DNA of 64,000 bases from Symbiodinium natans (taxonomy: Eukaryota; Sar; Dinophyceae; Suessiales; Symbiodiniaceae): NCBI GenBank assembly GCA_905221605.1, contig CAJNDS010002085.1, positions 62,001 to 126,000 of the forward strand, written 5' to 3'. Made by a program: the position numbers and the translations under genes. The number at the start of each line of letters is the position of its first letter. The first letter of the stretch is position 1. A model generated the notes under the pieces. The model saw only the letters and a list, made by a program, of their open reading frames with translations, did no database searches and was not told the DNA's origin. Shown here one piece after another: positions 30,480-42,242 of the stretch.

Positions 30480-33140
30480 GCTAGCTAACCCCTAAGCCCT
30501 GTAAATCTTGTTCTCTTCTTGAGTAGACAGGGCACCTAGACCCCCAACCCGTTTGATTTTGTTGTTTTTTTGTTTTTGTTTTTGGGCAGGGGGGGGGGGG
30601 GTGGGGGGGAGGAGGTTGTACAAAATCTCAAGAACATTCGGCAGCTGCAATTTGGGATCCGGGCAGAGGGATTGGATAGCCCTCGCCTCACATCCTGAAA
30701 CGCCGCCAGATCGCTGAAAAGCCTTTGGTCTAGTCCTCTGGTCTTTGTTCCCAAACGCGAGCCCTGAACCCTTGAACCCAAATCCTCCCCTGGCCTGAAA
30801 CTTTGAAGCCTTCAGGCCTTCGCCGACCGGCCGAATGATTGCGCATGTGAGGTTCAGGGTGCAGGGTACGTACCACAAACGGCCGGAACATAGTCCCACA
30901 ACCAAGGAAAGAAAGGCTAGTTTTTTCTGATGTGCTTCTTGCTAGACAATGAAGCCCTACGTGTAAAGCTTACAGTTCATCTATTGGCTACCCTTGGACT
31001 ATAGGCCCTGTACTGCACCCTAAACCGTAAACCCTTGTAACTCCAGATCCTATCTCCGTCCCCAAAGGCCTGCTTCAAGGCAAACTCCAAGAGGGTTAAC
31101 GACTCATAGACCGCCAAACCTCTTGGGGTTTAGGGTTATACCCCAAGGTGTCCTTCTACCCTCATACCCTTCTGCCTAATACCCTCCTACCTTGATGCCC
31201 TTTCTTGGCTTCCTGGCCTGTAATGCAAGAATCTCCTGAAAACCCAAAAGCCTTCTATACCCTGATACTGGCAAATACCCTGATCCACTACTCAACCCTA
31301 AACCACCCCCTTGCTGGGCAAACGGGCGCTCGTGCCAGCAAACAACGCAATGCTCGGCGGTCACCTCCTCAATGTGCGCGCCTGAGGCTGAGGGCCCTGG
31401 AGTCCCCGAACTTCCTAAACCCTAAAGCGCAACTAAGGTTATCAGCTCTTACAAAAGCAGCTCAAAACGGTCTCTCGTCTATCGTCTGTCCTTATCTACA
31501 CCATGTCTCCCGAAGTTATACACGATTTCTTACTCGAGCGAGACGAGACCATTGGGAAAATTTTTGCAGGGGCCCCACGACCGCCCCTTCCCTGACAAGT
31601 CCCGGAACTCAATTATGAACCCCACCTCACTAACTAAAAAACCAAGACAAAATCGCGGGAAAGAAACGAGTGGGGCAGCGGGCTCCTGCTACAGGAGGCC
31701 TCTACATCCCAAAGAGATTGAATCAATCAAGGGGGGCGGGAGGGGGGTGAGGTTATATTCATGGGAGGTCAACATTGACCTCATCGTCTCAAGCCTGGGT
31801 TTTGAAGGGTTTCGAGTCTTCGGGCTTCACTCTCGGGCTTGCACTCCTCTGGCAAATCCCAGCAGGTCTCGGTTGGTCAGGCTCGTCTCTCATTCAGGGC
31901 CGCAAAAAGCTCTGGGTGTTAGTCCCTTAGCCTGGAAGTGGACGTTTTGAGAAACAAGAGGGCGCTCCTTCATAGGGCTCGCAGTAGGAAACGTGTTGTT
32001 AAGAGTTGGGGGCAGGACCATTGCAGTGCAATGCACAACCTTCTGGAGAGCATGCCATGGCATGCCCTGCATGTCCTTTTCCAAGAGACCCTCCCTTCCG
32101 CCAAAACGGCTGGCCCTTTGAACTCTCTGACGTTCGTAAGGACCCTAAACCCTAAACCGAAAATCCTAAACCCTAAACCCTAAACCCTAAACCCTAAACC
32201 GAAAATCCTAAACCCTAAACTGCCCTAAACCCTATACCCTGAACCCTAGCAGCGGGCTGTTAACCGAAAAGTGAGAACGGTGGCCACTTGATGTTGAAAC
32301 GGGTTTACAAAGGCACCCTAGCCCGGAACAAAGGGAAGAAACACTACCACTGGGCATCCTGCTGCTCTAGAACCCAAAACCCTCTAAACCCTAAACCCTA
32401 AACCCTAAACCCTAAACCCTAAACCCTAAACCCTCAACCTCCTCTAAAGTCCTGAAGCAACAGCCGAGGCGCGGAACCAGCGGCCGTTTCGCGGGTACTC
32501 GGCCCAGACATCTGCGCCGGCTTCGAACTTGTCCTTTTTGGGTTTAGGGTTTAGGGTTCAGGTCCTCCAAAGGCGAAGGGCTCAGGGCTAAGGGTTGCCC
32601 TAAACCCCCACTTGAAGGTGTTTAGGGTTTAGGGTTTAGGGTTGACGGCTAAAAGGTTTCGGGCTTATAAGGTTTATAGTGTTTAGGGTTACTTGAAGGT
32701 TCATGGGTAGGTATAAGTAGGGTTACAAGCACTCGGATGTAACCAGTCATAAGTATAGTTACCGTTATAACTACCCATGAACCTGCAAGTAGGGCTTAGG
32801 GATTCGCCACGCGCAACGCCGATGTCGAAGCAAGAGTTTGTGGTTTAGGAAGGGGTTTAGGGGGCTACTTTCTGGGGGCTCACTGGTTTTAGTTCGATAC
32901 ATGGTCTAGGTGCTTACGAATGGAGTTCGTTGATTAGGCTTCAAATTAAAGGGTCGCGTCACGTGTGTTCTTGCTGCGCGCTTACCTTTCAATGCCTCAC
33001 AACGGCTGAAGGTTGCCAAAGAGGGGCTCTGTTAAAGTTGCGCGAAAGGCTGCTGCCAAACCGACTACGACAAAGCATGGTGATACTACCATGATAGCAG
33101 AACCCTTGTGCCCTGAAACATAGCTGATAGCATTTTCCAA
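30480..33140. other. Intergenic, no gene recognised
   Basis: G-run at 30588-30610, telomeric tracts at 32144-32252 and 32377-32440, and a complete family A copy at 32691-32790. The 31190-32130 stretch is free of telomeric units and carries overlapping ORFs of about 130 codons in two plus-strand frames, but none has recognisable content. Confidence 0.5.
32691..32790. mobile_element. Inverted-repeat element, family A (A1), complete
   Basis: 100 bp. ACTTGAAGGTTCATGGGTAG at left; CTACCCATGAACCTGCAAGT at right: 19 of 20 complementary positions. Interior shows AAGTAGGGTTA and its inverse-like TATAGTTACC. Confidence 0.8.
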
Positions 33141-34519
33141 CTACGCCACCGAGCGCCAGCGGCATCGCTCATGGACTGGCGTCGTGTACTCCTCGAGACC
33201 TTCGGGAATTGCCCAGTGAACTGTGACATTTGTGGCAGGCTCTGCAGCAGCCTGCAGTTTGGCGACGGTCAGTCGGTCTGCTTCCAAGATCTGACGCGGC
33301 AGCAACACCAGCTCAGCATGGGATGGAGCCTGCTGGACGAGCTTGAGCTGAGGCTCCGCATCTTCTGGGCACGGCACCAGCAGCAAAGTCCGCAGCTGCA
33401 TGCCCAGCTCCCGGACGTACTTCAAAGCTGCAGTGGATGAGGCAACGATCGCTTGCACTTGTCTTACAGTTTGCCGCTCGATGGCATTCTCGGTCAAAGC
33501 CGGCAACAAGCGTTTAGCGGCCGCTTTTCCACAATGCCAGCGCCAGAAAAGCTCCACCTTCTTCGCGAGCGAGGTTCCATACGGCGTCCTCGGGCAGATG
33601 AACCAAACACTTGGTCCTCGGGTCTGCTTGGGAAGTTTCTCCAGCAACACATCACGAAGGCAGACGCCCGTCGCACCTGGGCTCGATTCTTCGACTTCAT
33701 GCACGCTTGCTGCATCGCTGATCTCAGCCGGTGCAGGTCCATTTTGGTGTAAGTTAACCAAACCCAAGCATGGAGCATCTTCCTCCAAGCCTAGCTCTTT
33801 CTTGACGACATCCTCGTCTTCATCCTCACTCTCCTGTCCGATCTGTCGCCCAGTAAGCTCTTGCGTGGAAGACGGACGTGGGCATGGCAACAGCAAGGGC
33901 TTCAATGGGATACGGTAGATTTGACCGGGCCGGCCCCCCACCAGCACCTCACGTCCACCGCTTGTTGTTGTGCACATCCTCCAAAACAGGTTGTTCACCT
34001 GGGAGTTTGTGAACATAGGGGTACCTCATTCTGCGGTCCTTATTTTAAGGGAATCCTACTATTTGGGGGTCTATTTAGGGGTCCCCTATTTTCGTAAACC
34101 CCCACCTTGCTCTCGTATCGCGGCATCTCGCCATTTGACAGCGGTTGATGAACCTTCCAGGGACGAATCTGGACATCGAGCGCAGGATTCTCTTCTTGAT
34201 GTTTCCAAAGGCAGTATGTCCGCCGATTGTTGATGGAATAGTACTCTCCTTTCCACTCGAATAGCTCCAGGCGGAGGAACTCTGCAGTGTGACTGACCAC
34301 CAGTCCTTCGTTCAGAGCACTCACCAACTCCTGAAAAGTTCGAGTCTCTGGATATCCGAAATGGTTGGAAATCCTGTTGTGTGTAAACCGGAGGGACCGT
34401 ACTGAAATCATCAGCCATGTCGGCTTCTCCACGTCTACCCTCTGAGAGAGTCTTGCCCTCTTCGTGTCTTTGCGAAGAGCAGGCAGGCACTCGCTGACAT
34501 CGAGGGCATTGCGCGCCAT
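33141..34519 (-). CDS. Two-exon protein with ParB/sulfiredoxin-like NNRR motif
   Basis: Exon 1 is 34519-34106 (138 codons), exon 2 is 33998-33141 (285 codons); the intron is 34105-33999, phase 0, GT-AG. Residues 37-110 (from LMISVRSLRFTHNRISNHF to YSINNRRTYCLW) resemble the short fold in which a basic strand, a helix and an NNRR/DNRR turn follow one another, as in ParB/sulfiredoxin-like domains; in that superfamily the Asn-Arg-Arg turn lies at the nucleotide-binding site. The assignment is from motif shape only. Residues about 178-205 are acidic (ESEDEDEDVVKKELG). The C-terminal part (GPSVWFICPRTPYG onwards) is unrecognised. The gene sits in a 1.4-kb island without telomeric repeats. No spliced-leader acceptor was assigned. 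Confidence 0.65.
33999..34105 (-). mobile_element. Introner: family E inverted-repeat element acting as an intron
   Basis: On the minus strand the coding text reads AAG|GTGGGGG ... ACTCCCAG|GTGAAC. The element ends GGGGGTTTACGAAAATAGGG and (reversed) GGGAGTTTGTGAACATAGGG agree at 16 of 20 positions. AGGT flanks it on both sides, as a target duplication would. The first AGGT supplies the donor GT and the second the acceptor AG. Splicing leaves exactly one AGGT and restores GAG AGC AAG GTG AAC (ESKVN) in frame. Without splicing the frame ends within the element at 34040. Related copies lie at 21142-21300, 25322-25388 and 45590-45668. Confidence 0.8.
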
Positions 34520-34977
34520 TGAGGCTGTTCAAGACCTTGGCGCCGGGTAAAAACAAATTGCCAAACGGTGCCTTCCCAGCTTAGGCCGAATGAAGGTGTG
34601 AGTTTCGCACAACAAGGTCCCAAGGACGGGCGTTGGGGCCTTTCGTTTCTTATGTCTCTCCAAGCGGCAGAACCACACACCACTTTACCAAAGCCGTCAT
34701 GTGGAGCAGATCTGGGCCATGAAAGAAGTCACAAGGCCCTCCCTGGCTGCCATACAACGCTGGAGTCGCCATGGGACCGTATGAGTACAGATTCCTGCTG
34801 CTAAGGGGGTTTAGGGGTTAGGGCTCTTGCTGTCAGCTTTGTTGCCATTCGGACCTACCCCAAGTGCCTTAATTGCTCTAAAGACCCATGCTTTAGGGCA
34901 GTTAGGTCTCCACCACGCGGTGATCGCAAGTACATCTCCACATGGGTTCTGCAACCACGGCCGTAGATTGGGATGTT
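34520..34977. other. Upstream flank of the two-exon gene
   Basis: No promoter motif is recognisable. Short minus-strand ORFs overlap here in other frames and could be 5' leader; no evidence for a further exon. Confidence 0.4.
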
Positions 34978-35076
34978 CCCCATGGTACTATTAACAGTCC
35001 TTACTAGGTACTAGGGATTCTAGTACCCCGTATGATTAATCCCCATAAAGGACTTTTATCAGGGTGAACATCCCAA
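34978..35076. mobile_element. Inverted-repeat element, family B, complete
   Basis: TTGGGATGTTCCCC at left and GGGTGAACATCCCAA at right, with inner AACAGTCCTTACTAGG and CCATAAAGGACTTTTATC. 99 bp. Confidence 0.75.
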
Positions 35077-36209
35077 CCCGTCGAAGTAAACCCGAAGCCT
35101 GGCCTCAAGAACCCACATTCCTTCGTGTCTCTGGCACCCTGAACCCTAAACCCTGCTTGGCTGCGGCAGCAGTAGATTTCATGTTCGGTAGGCCCAGCCA
35201 CATGATGATGCCGGAAGCCTCCGAAGGACTCTCATGTCAACCCCTCAATCCCCGACGCGCTTGCGGCAAGCCATGGCCCTCTAAAAAGCCTAAAGCCCAA
35301 AGCCCAAAGCCCAAAGCCCAAAGCCTAAAGCCTAAACCCAAACCAACAACTGTCCCTGGAGCCCGAGTATCCATATCAACCGCCTCGAATCACAGGAGAA
35401 ACGTATGCAGGCAACTATTCAGCGTACGTTGAAGGTCTCAAGGTAAGCCCCCAAACTCAAACCATGGAAGCCCCCAAACACCAAAGGGGTAAACCCTAAC
35501 CCACCTCTTGCCCCTCTCACTGAAGGCGAGTAGCGGCAAAGGGCTCGCCAACTGGCTGCACGATGGCCTTCCTTCGCAGGCCGTGGGGACCCTCTTGCTT
35601 CTTCAGAGCTTTCAGGGTGGAGTGGTTTAGGTTCCTAAACCCTAAGCCCTGAACCTAAAAGGGTTGCTTTGGGAACCTTCAGGGCTTTCTGCCGCCCACC
35701 TAGCCGGACAAGTAGCTGCGTAGTTCTTCGTCGGTTGGTATGCAAGCACTTCGCGACAGGTTTAAAGCTCGGGGGGGGGGGGGGGGGGGGGGGGGGGGGT
35801 AGGGTAGTTAGGTGATGCGAGCATTGAGCGACAACATGTGGAGTTTCAGAAGGGGCACCTACAGCTGCAGACTCTCAACTGCTCTGCAGGAGACTGCCAG
35901 GGAAATTCCATGCATCTCCGCCCAAAAGAAGACGCTCAACCTGTAAGATGCCGAACCTGCCCAGATGCCCTAAACCCTAAACCCTTAACCCGTTTTTTAA
36001 CTCCAAACCCTAAACCCTAAACCCTAAACCCTAAATCTAAGATGATTTCTGCCACCTGCCTGGCTGACACTGACACCCTCCATGCATTGCAGGGCGCGTT
36101 CTAGGGTTGAGGGCCTTGGGGTTTAGGGTCCATGTGCCAGCTAAGACATGCCCCAAAGACCAAAAAGAACTCATCAGGGGCTTTTGAGACTTAAGTCCCG
36201 GAGATCGGA

Positions 36210-36275
36210 ACTAGGGTTTAGGGTTTAGGGTTTAGGGTTTAGGGTTTAGGGTTTAGGGTTTAGGGTTTAGGGTTC
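36210..36275 (+). repeat. Interstitial telomeric tract, TTTAGGG orientation
   Basis: Nine TTTAGGG units running directly into a family G element. Confidence 0.95.
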
Positions 36276-36363
36276 ATGGTTGGGATAGGAATAAACATGT
36301 AAAAGAATAATTCCTCATTGAGTTCAATTACCCGTAAAGATGTAAAATGCTGCCCCACTATGA
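36269..36363. mobile_element. Short inverted-repeat element, family G
   Basis: GGTTCATGGTTGGGATAGG at left, TTCCTCATTGAGTTCAATTA in the middle, CCCCACTATGAC at right. Confidence 0.6.
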
Positions 36364-36596
36364 CAAAGAGAATCAGGAGGGTTTCTTTGCCTTCAAGGTT
36401 AGAGAAGCGTATCGGGGAACGCAGGAATCAGAAGGCTGGTCCTGCCAAGCTGGGTTCAGGGTTTATAGGAGTCCTTGCAAAAAAAGTGGGGACCTGCCTC
36501 ATGGTGATTTTTGGAAGCTAAATCCTTTAACTTCGGACCCAGAGTAGGAAAGCATCCCCACCCCGGGGCCAGAAAACACCAGGCACGCGCACTACA

Positions 36597-36692
36597 TTGG
36601 GATGTTCCCCCCTAACAGTCATTAATAAGCTTTAGAGTAGGGGGTACCATAATGCCTATTAAGAACTGTTCGAAGAAGGGGGAACATCCCAA
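36597..36692. mobile_element. Inverted-repeat element, family B, complete
   Basis: TTGGGATGTTCCCCCC at left and GGGGGAACATCCCAA at right; inner ACAGTCATTAATAAG and GCCTATTAAGAACTGTT. 96 bp. Confidence 0.78.
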
Positions 36693-38661
36693 GCCCTACA
36701 CCCTAAACCTTTAAATACAACTTGACGACCATCTCCTATCCTGAGCCCTCAGCCCAACAACCACCGAATCACAAAATCCCAAACCCTTGTAACCCTAAAC
36801 CGGTTTGGGGTTTTGGGGGTTAGGGTTTAGGGTTCAGGGTTTAGGGTTTGAATTTCCAAACCCTTAAGCCCGTAAAGACCTCAGCTACGGCCAAGCCACC
36901 ACCACTCCATGAGCTCGTTGATCTGGTCTCGGACCGACTGGCGAGAGCGTGGGGTTTAGGGTTTAGGGTTTAGGGTTTAGGGTTTAGGGTTTCGGGTTTA
37001 GGCTTACAGAGTGGGTTGCTCTCAAGAAACCAAGCAGCTGATGCGCTTCGTGGGCAAACTACGAAGCGCAAGGCCTTTGGGTGTTAAAGGTGTCGTTAGT
37101 CCTGCGGTTTAAGCTTAAGGTTTCAAGGGGGTGCCATCATTCCTGCCCTCGCACCACCCGAAATTCTAAACCCTAAACCCTAAACCCTTTTTGCAGCAGG
37201 CTTGCAGCAGCCTTTGGCTGGACCCCTAAACTGAACCTTAAACCCAACACCCCAAATGCTCTCGGAACCCTTCCTTTTTGCAACCAGGCCTGCTCAAACT
37301 ACCGGACCCCACAACCCACAATGAGCCCTACCCCTCGACCCTAACCCTTAGCCCAGCGAGATGCCGGGCCTTGATATTGTTGCCGCTCATCCGGACAGGA
37401 ACCTCGGTCGAATCGATCCTGGGCCCGGGGTTATGTCGAGGGCTAGAAGAAGGTTCAAGAGGTTCAGGTCTTAGGGTCAGGTTGAGGGTTCAGTGCTTCA
37501 CCCAGTGCTCTGGCTAAGAGAGGTTCAAGGGCTTCGGGTCTTAGTGTTTAGGGTGCCTGGCTTTCTGCCGTGCCTTCCTCAGGCGATACAGGACCCCCAA
37601 ACCCAACCCAGCATAAACTGGTACCATGAACCCGAGAAAACCAACTCTCAAATCCTAAACCCTGGACCCATACGCCAGGAAGGGACCCACGGTCCGTTCG
37701 TTGGAGTACTTTGTGTGATGTAAGGGTCCCAAAATGGACCGTGATTTAGAGAACTACTTGCATGGGACTTGGGGGGTGTTGTGGTGTTGGTTGTTTTCGG
37801 TCCATCTTCTGGCCAGCCAAGGGGCGCGGCAGCAGACATCATGAGCAGGACCTGAGTCAACCACCCCAAAAGCGCCTTGCGACCCCGTAGGGCCCTTAAA
37901 AACCAATAACGCTGCAAGCCCTCTAAGCCTACAGCCTTGAACCCGAGAGCCGACAAGCCATACATCCCGCTTACAAGCCCGGCATGAAGCCCCATACAGT
38001 CAAAGCCTTCTTTTCGACACCACATTGCCCAGCACTGGCTCTTAAACCCCAAAAAATCAGTTTGACCCCAAGCCCTAAGCCAAGCCACGCGATGCCTTTG
38101 CTCCCTGCTACCGTAAGAAAAGATGAACAGGGATAGCTGGGAACCTGGCCCACTGAAGATCTTGGCTGACGGCAGCGAGTTCTGACAAGGGTGGGTTTAG
38201 GGTGGTGATAGGTGTTACGTGTGGGGGGGGGGGGGGGGGGATAGTCTGAGTCCATCCACTTTGATGAATGCAGGGGGGCGATTGGGATTGAGGATCTTCC
38301 TGGGCTATCTGCTGCTAGCTAAGCGCCTGCGACCAAACGAGACAGTCAAGCCAACAGCTGAAGGCATTGACATATAAAAATGGATGAATAAATACAATAT
38401 ATAGTCTTAAAAATATTACACTATAATGGGAAGAGTAATAATGGTAGTAATATTGACAAAAATTAAACATAATCATAATATGTACTCTGTAATTATATAA
38501 CACCAGAGCATTTCTTAACGAGAAATGTACACTTTAGTCTACTTTATACATCTAAAAAGAAAGGCTGTTGCGTTGGGAACGCACTTTAAGGCTGCAGCAC
38601 TGCGTGCAGCTCAGTAAGGCCTCCGAAGGGAGCGCCACACCCATGCTGCTGTCTAAACCCT

Positions 38662-38801
38662 ACTTGGAGGTTCATGGTACTACTATCCCAATTACATCCG
38701 TACTTACAGCTGCTACTTATAAGCCCCTTAAGTGCCCTAGTGTGGCTATGCTTGGAGTATAAGTACAGTTAGATCTGATTAAGTACCATGAACCTCCAAG
38801 T
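38662..38801. mobile_element. Inverted-repeat element, family A (A2), complete reference copy
   Basis: 140 bp. ACTTGGAGGTTCATGGTACT at left; reversed right end ACTTGGAGGTTCATGGTACT is identical over 20 bases. Interior: ATCCCAATTACATCCGTACT and TATAAGCCCCTTAAGTGCCC. TA on the left and TA on the right flank the termini. No coding capacity. Confidence 0.85.
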
Positions 38802-39584
38802 AACCCTGTTAGACCCGACCCTATAGCTGTCTACAGCCTTCCCTGCACAACTATGGCACACTGCCCGGTCCTGCCGAGTTGGGAACTGCAGCCGCAGATC
38901 GTTCTGCGATGTCCTTGCGAAGCTGCGGAGAGCTGTGCTGGTCTAGCCGCCTACTGTACCATGCAGAAAGCCTCAAAAGAAACTCGCATCCACACAGACC
39001 TAACCTGCCTTTAACAAAAGCTCGTATCCACACACACACACACACATATACTGCCTTAAAGAAACAAAAAGCTCTTACACACACACACACACACTCTTAA
39101 ACTGCCTTAAAGAAACAAAAAGCTCGTATCCACACACACTTAATACTGCCTCAAGTCTTCTGATCTTGCGCTGCTGAAGCCTATTGAGCAGGAAAGTTCC
39201 TCAACCCTGTGTGCTTGAACCAGCCAAACCCTTCAAAGTACGGCAATGGACAAGCGATGGGTGGGTTCCCTGTAGCGTTTGCTTGGGGCTCCGGCGTGCT
39301 TCGGCACCGTCATCCGGAACTACGACGACATGGCATGCCATGGACAGCACCGTTCCGGGTTGGGTGGTTTCGATGTTGGGTAGCTTTTAAAGATCCAAAG
39401 ACTGACAAAGGATAATTCCTGAATGTGTCCTCCGATCGACGCACCAAACCCTAAACCCTAAACCCTAAACCCTATAGACCCTTTCCATCACTTCAGGACA
39501 AAAGGCAGACAACAGCTGCAGGAGCGAGTCCATCACCGCCTTGGCCCCGCTTCGGTTTATAGGGCCCTTAAGGGGGGGGGGGGG

Positions 39585-39686
39585 GTTTAGGGTTTAGGGT
39601 TTAGGGTTTAGGGTTTAGGGTCTAGGGTCTAGGGTCTAGGGTCTAGGGTCTAGGGTTTAGGGTTTAGGGTTTAGGGTTTAGGGTAA
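39585..39686 (+). repeat. Interstitial telomeric tract with five TCTAGGG units
   Basis: About fourteen 7-bp units. The five central ones (39621-39655) are all TCTAGGG, flanked by TTTAGGG on both sides. Confidence 0.95.
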
Positions 39687-39941
39687 CCCACGGTTCCCTA
39701 AAACTCCCCTCTGCTCCATACGGCTCTCTAAGCTTCTGTCTGTTTCCGTGGGTATCTACCCCAAAATGAGCCCCTCTCTCTTGCTTCGCAGGATGCTCAT
39801 CCCTTTTCGTCGCTGCAATTTGTATATTGCAAGAACCCTTTCGAAGTGTTTAGGATTTAGGGCTAGGGTTATTGCGCAATAAGCCCAAAGCCCTAAACCC
39901 TCTCTCTCTCTCTCTCTCTCTCGCTCAGTCAATGCCCTAAA

Positions 39942-39979
39942 CCCATTTTCACAAGGGACTCGACTGCTGCCCTTTCTCC
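39942..39979 (+). repeat. Dispersed 38-bp repeat, copy 1
   Basis: Contains CACAAGGGACTCGACTGCTG and CCCTTTCT; nearly the same sequence recurs at 62210-62247, each time after a CCCTAAA-like unit. Confidence 0.8.
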
Positions 39980-40019
39980 CCATGCCCTAAACCCTCAACC
40001 CTGAATCCTAAACCCTCAC

Positions 40020-40124
40020 AAAATATAAGTATAAATATAAATAAAAATAAATAAATAAATATATATATATACATATAGATATAAATATAAATATAAATAA
40101 ATAAATATATATATATAAATATAA

Positions 40125-40172
<48 letters not shown>
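40020..40172. repeat. A/T-rich AAATAT and TA microsatellite
   Basis: Units ATAAAT/ATAAATAT followed by about fifteen AT dinucleotides. ORFs of Ile/Tyr repeats here are not genes. Confidence 0.95.
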
Positions 40173-40175
<3 letters not shown>

Positions 40176-40213
40176 TGAAAGAACTAAGGCAGCTCCTGTA
40201 CCTTCTCTACTGG

Positions 40214-40318
40214 CTCTTGGAAGAAGGGTTATAAGCACCCTACTAAGGCTATAACCAGTGAGAAGTATAGTTTCCCTACTTAAAACCCCACTTGTAACTA
40301 CCCATGAACCTCCAAGTA
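40214..40318. mobile_element. Inverted-repeat element, family A (A1)
   Basis: Right end CTACCCATGAACCTCCAAGTA intact apart from trimming; left end degraded (CTCTTGGAAGAAGGGTTATAA). Confidence 0.6.
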
Positions 40319-40719
40319 TTGGTTTGCTTTGAAGTAGGGATCTAGGTACCTTGGGTTTCCTACCCACCAGCAAAAACGTCGTGGCAAGCCTCATCCTTAG
40401 CCTTTTTTGACTCCGAACTTACCGACAATGTCTGCGAAAAGGTGTCTGGACAATCTTTCCGTTCCTGAACCTGAACCCTACAGTAGACCTCAAACCCTGA
40501 ACCTGAGGCCATGCTATGGGGCCGCTGCCTACCAATAAGATACGTGACGGATTTTCTCTCTCTGAAACTTTGGAGACCGTTTTTCGGGCTCGAAGGATTG
40601 GGGTTTAGGGTTTAGGTTTTATATAAGGTGTTCGGTTGCTTGTCCCGTTTTTTGCCGGCGAGATGCGGGCGAGGCATCCTGGCATGGCGCAGCATTTTTC
40701 GATGGCGGATGCTAACGGC

Positions 40720-40870
40720 TTAATGTTGGACCCCGGTTTCGGTTTAGGGTTTAGGGCGGCCCCTCCATACACCTTTGCCGGGCTATTTAGGACGGGATTT
40801 CTGGACTGTTTGGGGGGTGTCCGGTGTCTGCTTTAACGACAAGTCTTGGGCTGCGGGTACTTTGAAGAGA
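40720..40870. mobile_element. Family I element with telomeric insert, partial
   Basis: TTAATGTTGGACCCC matches the left end of 16720-16967. A telomeric insert (about 40741-40757) interrupts it before GGCCCCTCC. GGGCTATTTAGGAC and GGACTGTTTGGG correspond to the reference interior. Right end not found. Confidence 0.5.
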
Positions 40871-41290
40871 AACCAAGTCGGCTTCTCGTGTTCAGGACTG
40901 AAGGGAGGGAGACACAATGCTAAAGCAGGTCTGGGCTTTCAAGCAGTCTACCAAGCAGCACTCCCAACCTAGAACAAAAGCTTCAATAAGAGACCAACAA
41001 CAGCTTGAAGTGGAAGAAGCTTTATAAAGCTTTACACAAGTCGCGGACAAGTCCCATAGTCTCCAACCCCGAAAAAACCTTCGCATGTAGAGCAGAGAGC
41101 CTCCGTCACACACGGACATGTTCCTAAACCCTAAACCCTAAACCCTAAACCCTGAACCCTGACCTTAAACCCCGACCAAGCAGCCGATGCCCGTGCCAGG
41201 AGCAAGCGCAAGGGCACAGCCAAGGAAATGTCAGCACCTGAGTGAGGGGCCCCCCTCAAACACTGACTCTGACTTACTTCTCCAATAACC

Positions 41291-41358
41291 AAGGGGGAAG
41301 AAGGTTAAACTTTACTATTCCTACGGAATGAGGAAACCCAAAAAGTTTAAAGTTCAAC
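41291..41358. mobile_element. Short dispersed element, family H
   Basis: GGGGGAAGAAGGTTAAACTT to AATGAGGAAACCCAAAAAG matches 23166-23230. Confidence 0.55.
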
Positions 41359-41794
41359 TAAAGGCGAAGTAAGCAGATTCTTATCAGGGTTTAGCACAAC
41401 ACAAGAAAGGGGGCCCAACACCTGCAGCAGGTTGTTCGACGCAGGCCCGCAGTTCATTTTGGTTGGGGTGTAGCCCTAAGCCCCAAGCCCTGAACCCTAA
41501 ACCCTAAACCCTTCTTAGAGCTTTTGGGGGCTTAGAATGGGTGTTCGAGCATGTTGGGGGGTGGGGGGGTGGGGGTTTTACGGCTGCAGGGTCTAGGATT
41601 TACGTAGGCCCCACCAAACCCTATATCCTAAACCCTGAATCCTAAACCCAAACCCCTAAAGCTTGGCTTTCGGGTTCAGGCTTCCGAGCTGCTTTCCATG
41701 CTTTCGCGCTCCGGGTCGATACTGGCAGCGATGAAGATGGCTTTTCGCCCAACCTCCCGAATGCAGGCGTGCGCGACCGCTTCGTTGCTTTATT

Positions 41795-41843
41795 GAACCC
41801 TAAACCCTAAACCCTAAACCCTAAACCCTAAACCCTAAACCCC
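41795..41843 (-). repeat. Interstitial telomeric tract, CCCTAAA orientation
   Basis: Seven CCCTAAA units; an opposite tract (41968-42028, nine TTTAGGG units) lies 125 bp away. Confidence 0.94.
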
Positions 41844-41967
41844 CAAGGACGAAGGGTTGAGGGTTTCGGGTTCGGCCACCCAGCTCGAGCCTGCGAGCGG
41901 GTGAGCGCTGCGAGGTAGATGTCCTTGAGTTTCGGCGTGAAGTTGCTGGATTCATGGTCTTCTTCAA

Positions 41968-42028
41968 GGTTTAGGGTTTAGGGTTTAGGGTTTAGGGTTT
42001 AGGGTTTAGGGTTTAGGGTTTAGGGTTC
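41968..42028 (+). repeat. Interstitial telomeric tract, TTTAGGG orientation
   Basis: About nine TTTAGGG units. Confidence 0.95.
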
Positions 42029-42242
42029 ATTGTCACTACTAGGCTCTGACCGCCCCAACCTCTTACTGTACGCTTTTACGGCGAATGTGGTTCAGGGTGT
42101 GGAGATGGCCTCCTTCCCTCTATAGCCAGGTGTTGTTCTATCTGAACCCCCCACCCCCCCCCCCCCCCCCCCAACTCCTAAGCCCTAAGCTCCTGCAGCC
42201 TAAACGGCCAAACACACAACCCGACTCATTGATAGCTGGCTT

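Larger units (their letters stand above)
35077..38661. other. Intergenic, no gene recognised
   Basis: Repeat of AAGCCCA/AAGCCTA at 35285-35340, long G-runs at 35770-35798 and 38223-38240, telomeric tracts at 36210-36275 and 36951-37005. 37240-38290 is moderately complex but no ORF is recognisable. 38360-38560 is a distinct A/T-rich island. Confidence 0.5.

Noticed and set aside
33400..33918. Plus-strand ORF of 172 codons
   Set aside because: Antisense to exon 2 of the spliced gene; the minus frame joins exon 1 in phase.
37648..38088. Minus-strand ORF of 146 codons
   Set aside because: Gly/Leu/Trp-rich, no recognisable domain, and derived partly from degenerate repeat DNA.
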